Source: Paenibacillus sp. BIHB 4019
GTDB lineage: Bacteria > Bacillota > Bacilli > Paenibacillales > Paenibacillaceae
Length of the DNA stretch: 64,000 nucleotides
NCBI RefSeq assembly: GCF_002741035.1
Contig: NZ_CP016808.1
Location: 4,016,501 to 4,080,500 of the forward strand
Reading direction: 5' to 3'
Part shown: positions 36,009 through 44,873 of the stretch, piece by piece
Layout of the letters: the number at the start of each line of letters is the position of its first letter
Numbering within the stretch: the first letter of the stretch is position 1
Position numbers and translations under genes: made by a program
Notes under the pieces: model-generated
The model's database searches: none
Told to the model about the DNA's origin: nothing
The model's input: the letters and a program-made list of their open reading frames with translations, nothing else

Positions 36009-36980
36009 TTACGCAGGCACAACGCTGCGAATGACGGTCAGGCTGCCGTCCAGCTCGTAGCCGCCAAGGCTTGCTGGAAGCAAGTAAGCTTGGCCCGCAG
36101 AGAGAGCGAGCTCGCCATCTGCCCATTTCAGCTTGCCGCTGCCTTCGGCAACGATCAGGATGACGAAGCTTGTTGCAGGCGTTTCATAAGCTGCTGCGGA
36201 ACGGATGATTCCTTTTTCCACAATAAAATAAGGAGATGAGGCAATGGTCAGCCACTGGCCATCAGCAACGCCTTCGGTAGTCATGCGGCTTGCGCCAGCG
36301 CCGTCATAAGCAATGACGTTCAGCGAGTCCTCGATATGCAGATCGCGCAGCTCGCCATCAAGACCAAGACGGTCATAATCATACAGGCGGTAAGTCGTAT
36401 CGGAGTTTTGCTGAATTTCGGCCACGACTACGCCAGCGCACAACGCATGGACGGTTCCTGCCGGTATGTAAAAGGCATCGCCTGCTTGTACGGGAACCTC
36501 CTGCAGCGTATCCATAATGCGTCCTTCAGCAATTGCAGCTTCCATAGCGCCGCGGTCTACGCCGTCCTTCAAGCCGTAAATAATCGTTGCGCCTGGCTTG
36601 GCATCAAGGATATACCACATTTCGGTTTTGCCAAGCTCACCTTCAGGCAATCCTTCGTACGTGTCGGTCGGGTGAACCTGAATCGACAGGTCGTCATTGC
36701 AATCGAGCAGCTTAATGAGCAGCGGGAAGCGGCCATTTTTCTCGGAAAAGCCTTTCGTGCCGAACCACTCGCGGCCATAAGCTTCGCGAATTTCGTCGAG
36801 GCCTTTGCCAGCAAGCTCGCCATTAATAACCTTCGTCGTGCCGTTCGGATGGTCGCCGATCATCCAGCCTTCGCCAATCGATCCTTCCGGCAGCGTAAGG
36901 CCAAACTGCTCAAGCGCACGGCCTCCCCAAATACGTTCCTTCATCTCTGGTTGAAATTGCAGTGGATATGGTTTAGTCAT
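36009..36980 (-). CDS. manA: Mannose-6-phosphate isomerase, class I
   Basis: 323 residues, the short Bacillus-type length. Opening PLQFQPEMKERIWGG, zinc ligands in LSIQVHPTD, KTEMWY and AGTVHALC, and the QQNSDTTYRLYDYDR motif define the family. It interconverts mannose-6-phosphate and fructose-6-phosphate, so mannose can enter glycolysis or supply mannose for glycans. No PTS gene is adjacent. It follows ytqB on the same strand after 37 bp, but has its own ribosome site. Confidence 0.93.
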   Translation of the reverse strand: MTKPYPLQFQPEMKERIWGGRALEQFGLTLPEGSIGEGWMIGDHPNGTTKVINGELAGKGLDEIREAYGREWFGTKGFSEKNGRFPLLIKLLDCNDDLSIQVHPTDTYEGLPEGELGKTEMWYILDAKPGATIIYGLKDGVDRGAMEAAIAEGRIMDTLQEVPVQAGDAFYIPAGTVHALCAGVVVAEIQQNSDTTYRLYDYDRLGLDGELRDLHIEDSLNVIAYDGAGASRMTTEGVADGQWLTIASSPYFIVEKGIIRSAAAYETPATSFVILIVAEGSGKLKWADGELALSAGQAYLLPASLGGYELDGSLTVIRSVVPA

Positions 36981-37017
36981 TACAGTATCTCTCCCTAAGT
37001 TAAGTAGTTTAAGCTTT

Positions 37018-37608
37018 TCATTTGCCTTTTTTCTCTACGCCAAGCAAATACGGTGCAGCTTTCTTATGAAGCTGGCGGTACAGCATCGTGGAGGCAGCCT
37101 CATCGGGCAGTGCTTCAACCCAATGCTGCACGGCAGCCGCTTCCTCCGCGCCGCCCGGATGACCGGGATAGACGACGCATGTAATGATGCCGCCCGGACG
37201 AAGCAGGGCAAGCGCTGCTTCCAGCGCGGCAATTGTAGTCGATGGCTGCGTAATAAGCGACTCATCGCCACCAGGCAAAAAGCCGAGATTAAACATCACT
37301 CCAGCAATATTGCCATGCAGCGCGGTTGGCAGGCCATCCGCCATATGCTCGTGGCTTTGGAGCAAAAGCTGCGTCTCCGCGAGCTTCTCCTTGCCGCTTG
37401 CGCGTATTGCATCCAGCCGCTCCCGCGTCCGGTCGAGCGCCGCCTGCTGGATGTCGAAGGCGAATACGCTGCCGCGTTCGCCGACGAGACGGGCGAGGGC
37501 TAGCGTGTCAACGCCGCCGCCTGACGTGGCATCGATGACGGTATCACCGGGCTGTGCCCGTTCGGCCATCCAGCGATGCGCCATGCTGAGAACCGATAAA
37601 AATCCCAT
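37018..37608 (-). CDS. ytqB: Class I SAM-dependent methyltransferase, YtqB type
   Basis: 196 residues with the SAM motif VIDATSGGGVDTLALA and post-motif FAFDIQQ; MFNLGFLPGGD (the NLGxLPG pattern) identifies the YtqB group of small-RNA-substrate methylases. Its ATG sits one base from the stop of the radical SAM gene, so the two are translationally coupled, an order also found in B. subtilis (ytqA-ytqB). Recent work assigns YtqA/YtqB-type proteins to tRNA wobble-base modification (recalled); here that is inferred. Confidence 0.85.
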   Translation of the reverse strand: MGFLSVLSMAHRWMAERAQPGDTVIDATSGGGVDTLALARLVGERGSVFAFDIQQAALDRTRERLDAIRASGKEKLAETQLLLQSHEHMADGLPTALHGNIAGVMFNLGFLPGGDESLITQPSTTIAALEAALALLRPGGIITCVVYPGHPGGAEEAAAVQHWVEALPDEAASTMLYRQLHKKAAPYLLGVEKKGK

Positions 37609-37609
37609 G

Positions 37610-38587
37610 CTAGCCGTTCACCCACAGCTTTCCTTGCCAAGTGCCACGCTTACGCAGCTCATCATCAATCGCATTGAGCACTTCCCATTTCTTGAGGCTC
37701 CACATTGGGCCGATGAGCAGGTCGCGCGGCGCGTCGCCAGTGAGGCGGTGGACGATCATCTCTGGCGGCAAAAACTCCAGCGTGTCGCCAATGAGCTTGA
37801 CGTATTCGTCCTTCTCCAGAAAGCGCAGCAGTCCAGCCTCATATTGGCGAACCATGGGCGTCTTGCGCATGAGATGGAGCAGATGGATTTTGATGCCCTG
37901 CACATCCATGGCGGCAACGGCGCGCCCGGTGTCCAGCATCATTTCATGCGTTTCCTGCGGCAGTCCATAAATAATATGGGCGCAGACGCGGATGCCGTGC
38001 GCCCGCAAGCGTTTTACCGCGTCAACATAGCAGGCGGTATCATGCGCCCGGTTAATCAGCTCCGAGGTCGATTCATGCACCGTCTGAAGTCCCATTTCGA
38101 TCCAGAGGTAGGTGCGCTCATTGAGCTCCGCCAAATAATCGACGACATCGTCCGGCAGACAGTCGGGGCGGGTTGCAATCGACAGGCCGACAACGCCGGG
38201 CTGCTGTAAAATCACTTCGTAATATTCGCGAAGCTCCTCTACGGGTGCGTAAGTGTTCGTATAGGCCTGAAAGTAGCCGATATACTGGGCATCGGGCCAT
38301 TTTTGATGCTGGCGGTCGCGAATGTTGTTGAACTGGGTAATGAGATCATCCCGCCGGCTTCCGGCAAAGTCGCCTGATCCGCGCGCGCTGCAGAAGGTGC
38401 AGCCGCCCTTGGCAATGGATCCATCGCGGTTCGGGCAAGTAAATCCGGCATCTAGCATGACCTTGAACACTTTGCCCCCGAATTGCTCGCGCATCTCGTA
38501 GTTCCATGTATGAAATCTTTTATCGCCCCACAGCTGGGGTTCATTGGCTGATTCTAATGCTGTTGCTGTTGCTTTTAATGAATTCAT
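37610..38587 (-). CDS. ytqA: Radical SAM protein, YtqA/YhcC type
   Basis: 325 residues. The cluster cysteines are spaced widely, as in this family: CPNRDGSIAKGGCTFC (about 51-66). Other motifs: YFQAYTNTYAP, SIATRPDCLPDDV, WIEMGLQTVHEST and HIIYGLPQET. The family (TIGR01212) uses SAM radical chemistry; with YtqB it is thought to act on tRNA. Starts with ATG behind AGAAGGAGAACG. First gene of the ytqA-ytqB(-manA) string on the minus strand. Confidence 0.87.
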   Translation of the reverse strand: MNSLKATATALESANEPQLWGDKRFHTWNYEMREQFGGKVFKVMLDAGFTCPNRDGSIAKGGCTFCSARGSGDFAGSRRDDLITQFNNIRDRQHQKWPDAQYIGYFQAYTNTYAPVEELREYYEVILQQPGVVGLSIATRPDCLPDDVVDYLAELNERTYLWIEMGLQTVHESTSELINRAHDTACYVDAVKRLRAHGIRVCAHIIYGLPQETHEMMLDTGRAVAAMDVQGIKIHLLHLMRKTPMVRQYEAGLLRFLEKDEYVKLIGDTLEFLPPEMIVHRLTGDAPRDLLIGPMWSLKKWEVLNAIDDELRKRGTWQGKLWVNG

Positions 38588-38635
38588 TCCGTTCTCCTTC
38601 TCTTATAAAAAGGGTGGTGAAAAAATCGGTGCGGA

Positions 38636-38709
38636 GTGAAAGGTTTGAATCATAGAAGCATATACTTAAGCTTTCCGCAGGAATGCCGCTTCATAAGCCA
38701 ACCTTTCAC
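38636..38709. repeat. Ten-bp inverted repeat with structured interior
   Basis: GTGAAAGGTT (38636-38645) faces AACCTTTCAC (38700-38709); inside, GAAGC and GCTTC also face each other. It lies upstream of ytqA (minus) and of the small gene at 39001. It may be a leader hairpin of ytqA. No known family. Confidence 0.4.
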
Positions 38710-38798
38710 ACAGCCCAGATTCGTTTTGACCGCCATTTATTCGCTCCTTCTATTTTAACGAAAAAACAGGCGGAAAGCCACGCCCGATTATAGGCTGA

Positions 38799-38813
38799 AT
38801 GTAAACGTTTCCA
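38799..38813 (+). promoter_or_regulatory. cre site (CcpA operator)
   Basis: ATGTAAACGTTTCCA fits WTGNAANCGNWNNCW at every defined position. It lies about 46 bp before the probable -35 of the gene at 39001 and could activate or repress it. Binding is inferred. Confidence 0.6.
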
Positions 38814-38858
38814 CTATGCGGAAAACTGGAAATTATTTTTGAGAAAACAGAAAATAGG

Positions 38859-38887
38859 CTTGCTATACCTTACATGATCTGTTATAT
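38859..38887 (+). promoter_or_regulatory. Possible SigA promoter of the gene at 39001
   Basis: TTGCTA, 17 nt, TATATT. The leader that follows is about 110 nt long and AT-rich. Confidence 0.4.
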
Positions 38888-39000
38888 TAAAAGTGTGAAA
38901 TGGAAACAAAAAAACCTAACATAGCTAATTCGTAGCGATTGTCATACAATGTCGTTTGTCTGGAAATAATGAGTTATATTAAACGATGAGGTGATGTCTA

Positions 39001-39207
39001 ATGAGCCAGCAAACTAGAATTCCACATGGCGATGAGAAAGTAACGGTAGAATTGACAGTTAAAGAGCTGATGGCGCTGAGCGGTGTCAGATTCCACAATA
39101 ATCATCATGTTGAAGTATCTGCTCGCAAGAAGTTGAATGAAGCGCTGGAAGAAACCTATGAAATCGATAAATCCAGTGCTCCGATTGATTATCGCTTGCT
39201 GATCTGA
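39001..39207 (+). CDS. Small conserved-looking protein of unknown function
   Basis: 68 residues; ATG preceded by GAGGTG nine bases upstream. Soluble, charged, no signal; contains VELTVKELMALSGVRFHNNH and a C-terminal IDYRLLI. I do not recognise a family. A clear promoter, a cre site upstream and a perfect terminator downstream show that it is a real, singly transcribed gene, possibly controlled by carbon supply. Confidence 0.7.
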   Translation: MSQQTRIPHGDEKVTVELTVKELMALSGVRFHNNHHVEVSARKKLNEALEETYEIDKSSAPIDYRLLI

Positions 39208-39227
39208 GCTGCTCTATAATTAGTAGA

Positions 39228-39264
39228 AGAACCGCGGGGGCGGCCACCCTGCGGTTCTTTTTTT
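39228..39264 (+). terminator. Terminator after the small gene
   Basis: AGAACCGC/GCGGTTCT with inner GGG/CCC pairs and seven T. Confidence 0.9.
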
Positions 39265-39375
39265 GGCTATCTGCTTTACAAGAAGGGCGATCTTAGGCAC
39301 AATAAGGACTAGCTTATATGCGGGAGTTGCCCACAATTCGGGCACGCTCGCAATTAAATGGAGGATTCAAATACA

Positions 39376-40128
39376 ATGCGATTAAGAGGAAGAAAAGGAA
39401 TTCGTGAAAGCCTGGAGGCACAGCCAGAGCTTGTTGTTCTGGATGCTGCCCCGCTTAAAGGGAAATGGCGCGATTTTTTCGGCAATGATAACCCGATTTA
39501 TGTAGAGCTTGGCATGGGCAAGGGCCGTTTCATCAGCCATATGAGCGCGCGCAATCCGCATATTAATTTTATTGGCGTAGATATGTATGATGAGCTGATT
39601 CGCCGTGCAGGCGAGAAGGCACATGCGATTTGGGCAGAGCAGGGAGTTAGCCATCCGCCTAATTTGGCGCTGCTGCGCGCGAATATCGAGCAAATTGAGA
39701 CGATGTTTGAGCCGGGCGAGCTTGAGCGCATTCATCTGAATTTCAGCGATCCTTGGCCAAAAGCGAAGCATGCCCGCCGCAGGCTGACGCATCCGCGTTT
39801 TCTGGCGAAGTATGGTCAATTGCTGAACGAGCGCGGAGAAATTCATTTTAAGACCGATTCGATGTCGTTGTTTGAGTTCTCATTGAACAGCTTTACGGAG
39901 ATGGAGCTTCAGCTTCGGAACATTTCCCTGCATTTGCATAAGGATGAGCCGCGCGAGGAGCTTGTATTTACTGAGTATGAGATGAAATTTATGGACAAGG
40001 GCCAGCCGATTTACCGTCTGGAAGCTGTAATCGGTTCAGCAGCGCTGGCGAAATTCCGCGAAAACAAGCTGGCGAATGCCCAGCGTGAAGCGGAGCAAAG
40101 CGATCAGGACGAAGAAACAGAAGACTAG
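39376..40128 (+). CDS. trmB: tRNA (guanine-N7-)-methyltransferase
   Basis: 250 residues from the ATG at 39376, because GGAGG lies between it and an upstream in-frame ATG (39358) and because bacillar TrmB proteins begin MRxR. Motifs: VELGMGKGRF (SAM), LNFSDPWPKAKHARRRL (the TrmB signature) and HFKTDSMSLFEFSLNSF. It methylates G46 in tRNA variable loops. The C-terminus has a short acidic tail absent from B. subtilis TrmB. Single-gene unit. Confidence 0.94.
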   Translation: MRLRGRKGIRESLEAQPELVVLDAAPLKGKWRDFFGNDNPIYVELGMGKGRFISHMSARNPHINFIGVDMYDELIRRAGEKAHAIWAEQGVSHPPNLALLRANIEQIETMFEPGELERIHLNFSDPWPKAKHARRRLTHPRFLAKYGQLLNERGEIHFKTDSMSLFEFSLNSFTEMELQLRNISLHLHKDEPREELVFTEYEMKFMDKGQPIYRLEAVIGSAALAKFRENKLANAQREAEQSDQDEETED

Positions 40129-40193
40129 CCTTTCAAACCAATAATCAACGATCCCCGCAGTAAAATAACGGGCAAAAGCCAAATACAGCTAGG

Positions 40194-40754
40194 TTACATG
40201 GTAGTAACCCAGCTGTATTGTACGGCGAATGCCGTGACCGTGCCTATAAGTGCGCCGACAATAACGTCGGAAGGATAATGCAGCCCCAAGTACATCCTCG
40301 ACCAGCCTACCGAAACGCCTATAACCGCAGCAATGGGGACGGTAATAACCAGCAGGACGCCGCTCGTAAGCACAATTGGGATAAGCCAGGCGAATATCGC
40401 TGTCGTATGTCCAGATGGGAACGACGAATCGACAAGCGGCTTGCGACTGGTGGTCAACCCCTCAAGCGCTTGATACGGGCGCAGCCTCTTGAACCAGCGT
40501 TTGACCACAAAAACGGGGAAATGGCTAATGACGACGGTTATGAAGCATTGCCAGCCTGTTGCGTTCCATGGTGATGGAGCGATCAAAGCAAATAGCAGAG
40601 AACTGGTCAGGGTAAACGTCGCACCACCCATATGTGTAATGACGCTGAGCCATTTTCCAAGCCAGCGGTGCAGGCGCTTATGTCCACGCCGGCTGTTCGC
40701 CCAGACAATGAGCTGCTGCTCGCGCACTCTCAGCCATCCTAACAATTGTTTCAT
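40194..40754 (-). CDS. PAP2-type membrane phosphatase
   Basis: 186 residues on the minus strand with four to five hydrophobic segments. The three acid-phosphatase motifs are complete: KRWFKRLRP, SSFPSGHTT and SRMYLGLHYPSD. Such enzymes dephosphorylate undecaprenyl or other lipid (di)phosphates on the outer membrane face. It is convergent with trmB and divergent from the glycosyltransferase gene at 40946; a role in lipid-carrier recycling is likely but not proved. Confidence 0.88.
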   Translation of the reverse strand: MKQLLGWLRVREQQLIVWANSRRGHKRLHRWLGKWLSVITHMGGATFTLTSSLLFALIAPSPWNATGWQCFITVVISHFPVFVVKRWFKRLRPYQALEGLTTSRKPLVDSSFPSGHTTAIFAWLIPIVLTSGVLLVITVPIAAVIGVSVGWSRMYLGLHYPSDVIVGALIGTVTAFAVQYSWVTTM

Positions 40755-40945
40755 TCAAATCCTCCTGTATAAGTGTGGCGGTTTTCCACTCTAAAGATAG
40801 TACCATGTTTTGAGCCCCTGTACGCATACAATTTGTAAAAATCCAGATTAATGTTGCGTTCATACTGTGTTGATTACCCGATAACATACCTTCCTTACAA
40901 TAATAGCCGATAGCATTCAAGAGTAAAGGCGAAGGAGGCGTATGA

Positions 40946-42127
40946 ATGAGACTCGCGCTTTTTACCGATACCTATGAGCCGGAACGTAATGGCGTTGCCC
41001 GATCGCTTGGCCGCTGGAAAGCCTATTTGCAGCGCAGGGGGGTGGAGTGCCTGGTGCTGGCGCCGGAGCGCTCGATATTTGACTCCAAGGCTGCTATGCA
41101 GGCAAGCTCTGTAGAACGTTTTGCCAGCCTTCCGTTTTTTCTATACCCCGAGTGCCGTCTGGCGCTGCCGAATCCGCTGCATCTCCGCCATGCCCTGCAT
41201 GAATTTAATCCTACCCTCATCCATGTAGCTACCCCATTCAACCTTGGCTTATGTGGCATTCATTATGCCCGCAGGCATCAAATTCCGCTGATCGCATCGT
41301 ATCACACCAATTTTGATCAATATTTGCCGTTTTATAATTTGCAATGGATGGTAAAGATGTTAAGTAGGTATATGGAATGGTTTCATCACGACTGTAAAAA
41401 GATTTTTGTACCTTCCACATCTACACTGCAGGATTTGACTAGGAAAGGATGGGGTGCAGAGCGGCTTTCGGTGTGGAGCCGGGGTATAGACACGAGCTTG
41501 TTTCATCCCGGGGTTAACCGGGAGCAATTGCTGGCGCAGCATGGCATACAACATGAAAGTTTTGTCGTTTTTTATGCAGGAAGGCTTGCTCCAGAGAAAG
41601 ATGTCGAAACCGCAATTGAGGCTTTCTCCTTATTCCAAAAACAAACAAATGCACAGGTTAAGCTGGTGCTGGCTGGTGACGGTCCTTCGTCAGAGGCGCT
41701 GCAGCAGCAATGCGCAAGAAGCGGCGTAGCTGCAACCTTCCTTGGCTTTCAAACGTCAGAGGAGCTGCAGAGGTGGTACGCCGCTGCTGATCTTTTCCTG
41801 TTTCCGTCAGCGACGGAAACGTTCGGCAATGTTGTGCTTGAGGCAATGGCATGCGGCACACCTGTCCTTTGTGCGAACAAGGGCGGCGTGCTTGATTCCG
41901 TCTCCCACGGACTAAACGGATTGTTATGCGAGGCGGGAAGCCCGGCAAGCTTTGCCGCTGCGCTTGCGCTTCTGCACGAGGATGAGGAACGCAGAAGAAG
42001 TTTGGGCATTAGCGCAAGATTGTTCAGTCTTCGCAAGTCTTGGGATGCGATTTTTGATGGGCTTCTCGCGGAATGCGAGCGGCAATCCGCACAGGGGCGT
42101 TCACCAGTCAGTCACATTATGAGATAA
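40946..42127 (+). CDS. GT4-type glycosyltransferase
   Basis: 393 residues; ATG with AAGGAGG. Two Rossmann halves: N-terminal FTDTYEPERNGVARSL and HVATPFNLGLCG, C-terminal FYAGRLAPEKDVETAIEAF and PSATETFGNVVLEAMACG (the E-x7-E donor site). The sequence resembles bacterial glycosyltransferases that sugar-coat diacylglycerol or transfer mannose (MgtA-like). No signal peptide; a membrane-associated cytosolic enzyme. Acceptor unknown. Confidence 0.85.
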   Translation: MRLALFTDTYEPERNGVARSLGRWKAYLQRRGVECLVLAPERSIFDSKAAMQASSVERFASLPFFLYPECRLALPNPLHLRHALHEFNPTLIHVATPFNLGLCGIHYARRHQIPLIASYHTNFDQYLPFYNLQWMVKMLSRYMEWFHHDCKKIFVPSTSTLQDLTRKGWGAERLSVWSRGIDTSLFHPGVNREQLLAQHGIQHESFVVFYAGRLAPEKDVETAIEAFSLFQKQTNAQVKLVLAGDGPSSEALQQQCARSGVAATFLGFQTSEELQRWYAAADLFLFPSATETFGNVVLEAMACGTPVLCANKGGVLDSVSHGLNGLLCEAGSPASFAAALALLHEDEERRRSLGISARLFSLRKSWDAIFDGLLAECERQSAQGRSPVSHIMR

Positions 42128-42231
42128 ATTTAACGGAAACATTTTCGCGATTTTTATCGTAAGTAAGGACAGAAGTGCTAAAAATTCAGCAAATGGATGA
42201 AAATAAGGGTGACGCGCCGCAAAAGGAGGTA

Positions 42232-42327
42232 ATGCAGTCATTGGTTAACCATGGTAGCGCTTTTCCGGCTGGAAAACGCTCAATTGAGCTTTTGACAAAA
42301 GGAAGCAATGTGTGGAGAATCAAGTAA
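42232..42327 (+). CDS. Possible 31-residue small protein
   Basis: ATG at 42232 stands three bases after AAAAGGAGG, one of the strongest ribosome sites in the window, and the frame runs 31 codons to TAA. The peptide is basic and unrecognised (starts MQSLVNHGSAFPAGKR). It lies in the 339-bp gap between the two glycosyltransferase genes. It could be a leader peptide. Only the ribosome site supports it; spacing of the site is a little short. Confidence 0.35.
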   Translation: MQSLVNHGSAFPAGKRSIELLTKGSNVWRIK

Positions 42328-42466
42328 GGTCAGGGACGCTTTCAGAAAAGCGCCCGTATACAAGAGAGATATAAAATAACCGCCTGAACGATGAACGCAT
42401 GCTTGGTCGGCTGCGCCATTCAATTTGGCAAATCAAAAAAAGGGGTCTCAAGGGGGCAGTACCTAA

Positions 42467-43705
42467 ATGTTCAATTCGATTATGTTTGTTGTGCAAATTT
42501 TATTTGCAGTGCTTGGCCTGTATCAATTGTTTCTGACGTTTTTTGGATGGCATCGCAAAAAAGAGGATTTGTCGCATAAGCCGCAAAAGTCTTTCGCTTT
42601 GCTAATCGCCGCTCATAACGAAGAGCAAGTAGTCGGAGCTTTAATCGAGAATTTGCAAAAGATGAAATACCCTCGCGAGCTGTACGATATTTTCGTCATC
42701 TGCGATAACTGTACCGACGGAACAGTCGATGTTGTAAAAAGCTATGACGGCGTATATGCCTGCGTTAGAGAAAATCCGAACCAACGCGGTAAAGGCTTTG
42801 CGGTGGAATGGATGCTTAAAGAGCTGTGGCAAATGCCGCGCAGCTATGATGGCGTTGCGATTTTCGATGCTGACAATCTCGTGGCAACGGACTTCCTGCA
42901 ATATATGAACAATGACCTGTGCAATGGCTTCCAGGTTGTACAAGGTTATCTGGATACGAAAAACCCGAACGACTCTTGGGTCAGCTCGGCTAATGCAATC
43001 AACTATTGGTTCTGTAACCGTCTATGGCAGCTGCCGCGTACGAACCTGGGGCTTGCGAACTTCCTCGGCGGTACGGGCATGGTGTTCGATTCCAAGCTGC
43101 TGCAGGAAATGGGCTGGGGAGCTACGAGCCTTGTCGAGGATTTGGAGTTTACCGTTCGCTGCATTAAGCGGGGCATTTACCCGAAATTCAACTTTGAAGC
43201 GAAAGTATTCGACGAAAAGCCGATTACGTTTCAGGCTTCTGCCCGCCAGCGCTTGCGCTGGATGCAAGGCCATTTTGATGTAACGCGCAAGCATATGCTG
43301 CCGTTGCTGTGGCAGGGCATCAAGGATCGCAGCTGGACGAAGATCGACGCTGCGCTGTATGTCTTTAATGCTTACAATTATCTTGCGGGCTTCTGTATAG
43401 CCGCTATCGTTTGGGGCGACATCTTCCTGTCGGGAGGAGTGCGGGTAACATCCGTGTACAATATGCTGCCGATTTGGGTGTCTATCCCTTATATGCTTTA
43501 CATTTTCATTCAAATTCCGTTGTCTATGCATTTGGCTAAAGTCAACTGGAAGCTGTACCTGCGCATTCCGACGTTTTTGCTTTTCACCTTGTCATGGTGG
43601 CCAATTACGGTTCATGCCTTCTTTACACAAAACAACAAGAAGTGGAGCCATACGCAGCATACTCGCGTTATCCGCTTGGAGGAAGTACAGAGCAAGCAGC
43701 TTTAA
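42467..43705 (+). CDS. Membrane GT2 glycosyltransferase
   Basis: 412 residues; ATG 42467 with AAGGGGG upstream. One N-terminal membrane segment (about 3-24), a GT-A domain with DADN (about 127), VEDLEFTVR (about 222) and the processive-type QRLRWMQG (about 262), then three to four C-terminal membrane segments (about 300-390). This layout is that of cellulose/hyaluronan/poly-GlcNAc synthase relatives. The product is probably a surface glycan or glycolipid. Starts with an N-terminal membrane helix and not a cleavable signal. Confidence 0.87.
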   Translation: MFNSIMFVVQILFAVLGLYQLFLTFFGWHRKKEDLSHKPQKSFALLIAAHNEEQVVGALIENLQKMKYPRELYDIFVICDNCTDGTVDVVKSYDGVYACVRENPNQRGKGFAVEWMLKELWQMPRSYDGVAIFDADNLVATDFLQYMNNDLCNGFQVVQGYLDTKNPNDSWVSSANAINYWFCNRLWQLPRTNLGLANFLGGTGMVFDSKLLQEMGWGATSLVEDLEFTVRCIKRGIYPKFNFEAKVFDEKPITFQASARQRLRWMQGHFDVTRKHMLPLLWQGIKDRSWTKIDAALYVFNAYNYLAGFCIAAIVWGDIFLSGGVRVTSVYNMLPIWVSIPYMLYIFIQIPLSMHLAKVNWKLYLRIPTFLLFTLSWWPITVHAFFTQNNKKWSHTQHTRVIRLEEVQSKQL

Positions 43706-43741
43706 TGATGAATTTGTGAATAAGCTGCCGCGACGCCGACG

Positions 43742-43780
43742 GATCATTGTTTCAGCATTAGCTGATCTTGAACAATGATC
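43742..43780 (+). terminator. Hairpin after the GT2 gene
   Basis: GATCATTGTT/AACAATGATC with inner CAGC/GCTG; no T run, so termination is uncertain. Confidence 0.5.
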
Positions 43781-43823
43781 TCGTCTGCTGCGCGCGGTTA
43801 CCCACATTTTGATTTTAAAAGTG

Positions 43824-43853
43824 TTGACACTGAACTTTCGGTTGTGATATAGT
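43824..43853 (+). promoter_or_regulatory. Promoter of infC-rpmI-rplT
   Basis: TTGACA, 18 nt, TATAGT. Confidence 0.8.
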
Positions 43854-43854
43854 A

Positions 43855-44052
43855 AGTCGGTAGTGTTTAGGAAACAATTTATGAAATACTGTAACGCACA
43901 AGCAGAAGCACCCGCTTCTCACCTTTCGGCTCGCGCTGACCGGTTTGCGATAATCGACTAAGCTTATCTTTTGTGTCTCCTTGTGGGATGTAGGGAATAG
44001 CAGCAAACAACGGTTATGGGATGCGGGTTCAATTGAGCCTGTATCCCTTTTA
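43855..44052 (+). promoter_or_regulatory. infC leader with attenuator (L20-type autoregulation likely)
   Basis: About 230 nt of untranslated leader precede infC and end in a terminator: GGGATGCGGG pairs with CCTGTATCCC (44018-44047) followed by TTTTATT. In bacilli, ribosomal protein L20 binds such a leader and stabilises the terminator, so excess L20 shuts the operon down. The hairpin is seen; the L20 site is inferred from the gene order. Confidence 0.65.
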
Positions 44053-44086
44053 TTATGCAAGTATACTCTTTTGGAGGTGGCACGTT

Positions 44087-44602
44087 ATTAGCAGAGAACA
44101 TCAAATCAATGATGAAATCCGGGCCAGAGAAGTACGTTTAGTTGGTGCGGAAGGCGAGCAAATCGGTATTAAACCTATTCGTGATGCCTTGCAAATGGCC
44201 ATAGACTTAAACCTGGATCTGGTGAACGTAGCGCCGACGGCTAAACCGCCGGTATGCCGGATTATGGATTACGGAAAATTCCGCTATGAGCAGCAAAAGA
44301 AAGAAAAAGAAGCCCGGAAAAACCAAAAGATCGTTGATCTTAAGGAAGTTTGGTTCCGTGCAAACATTGATGAGCACGATTATCAAACGAAATACCGCAA
44401 TGTTGTAAAGTTTTTGGGTGAAGGCGATAAAGTTAAAGCTTCTGTCCGGTTCCGCGGTCGTGAAATTGCGCACGCGTCGCTTGGTCAAAAGATTTTGGAT
44501 CGTCTCGCTCAAGAGGTTGCCGAAATATGCAGCGTAGAACGCGCTCCTAAGCTGGAAGGCCGGAGCATGATTATGATTTTGGCACCAAAAAGCAACACTT
44601 AA
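44087..44602 (+). CDS. infC: Translation initiation factor IF-3
   Basis: 171 residues starting at a non-standard ATT (44087), chosen because GGAGGTGG lies eight bases upstream, the next residues SREHQINDEIRAREV align with the usual IF-3 start, and infC is well known to use rare start codons for self-control. An ATG far upstream (44021) lies inside the terminator hairpin and is not credible. N-domain about 1-75, linker rich in Lys/Glu, C-domain about 85-170 with VKFLGEGDKVKASVRFRGRE. It keeps ribosomal subunits apart and proofs initiator tRNA. Confidence 0.93.
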   Translation: MSREHQINDEIRAREVRLVGAEGEQIGIKPIRDALQMAIDLNLDLVNVAPTAKPPVCRIMDYGKFRYEQQKKEKEARKNQKIVDLKEVWFRANIDEHDYQTKYRNVVKFLGEGDKVKASVRFRGREIAHASLGQKILDRLAQEVAEICSVERAPKLEGRSMIMILAPKSNT

Positions 44603-44622
44603 TTTAAGGGAGGATAATTGAC

Positions 44623-44823
44623 ATGCCTAAAATGAAAACACACAGCAGTCTGAAAGACCGTTTCAAAATTACGGGTACTGGTAAAGTAAAGCGTTATAAA
44701 GCTTACAAAAACCACTTGCTTTCCCACAAATCCGGACGCCAGAAGCGCGTTCTTGCTGGTCAACCACTGATGGCTGCTGGCGACGTTAAACGCCTGCAAC
44801 AAGGTCTTAACAATCTTAAATAA
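44623..44823 (+). CDS. rpmI: Ribosomal protein L35
   Basis: 66 residues, highly basic, starting PKMKTHSSLKDRFKITGTGK after Met and containing NHLLSHKS; GGGAGG in front. Second gene of infC-rpmI-rplT, 20 bp after infC. Confidence 0.96.
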   Translation: MPKMKTHSSLKDRFKITGTGKVKRYKAYKNHLLSHKSGRQKRVLAGQPLMAAGDVKRLQQGLNNLK

Positions 44824-44873
44824 GCACATTTCGCAATAAATACTAATTAGAAACTTTCAGGAGGTCAACACTC

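Noticed and set aside
37184..38209. 341-codon plus-strand open frame opposite ytqB-ytqA
   Set aside because: Overlaps two well-supported minus-strand genes; Ser/Ala/Arg-rich with no motif.
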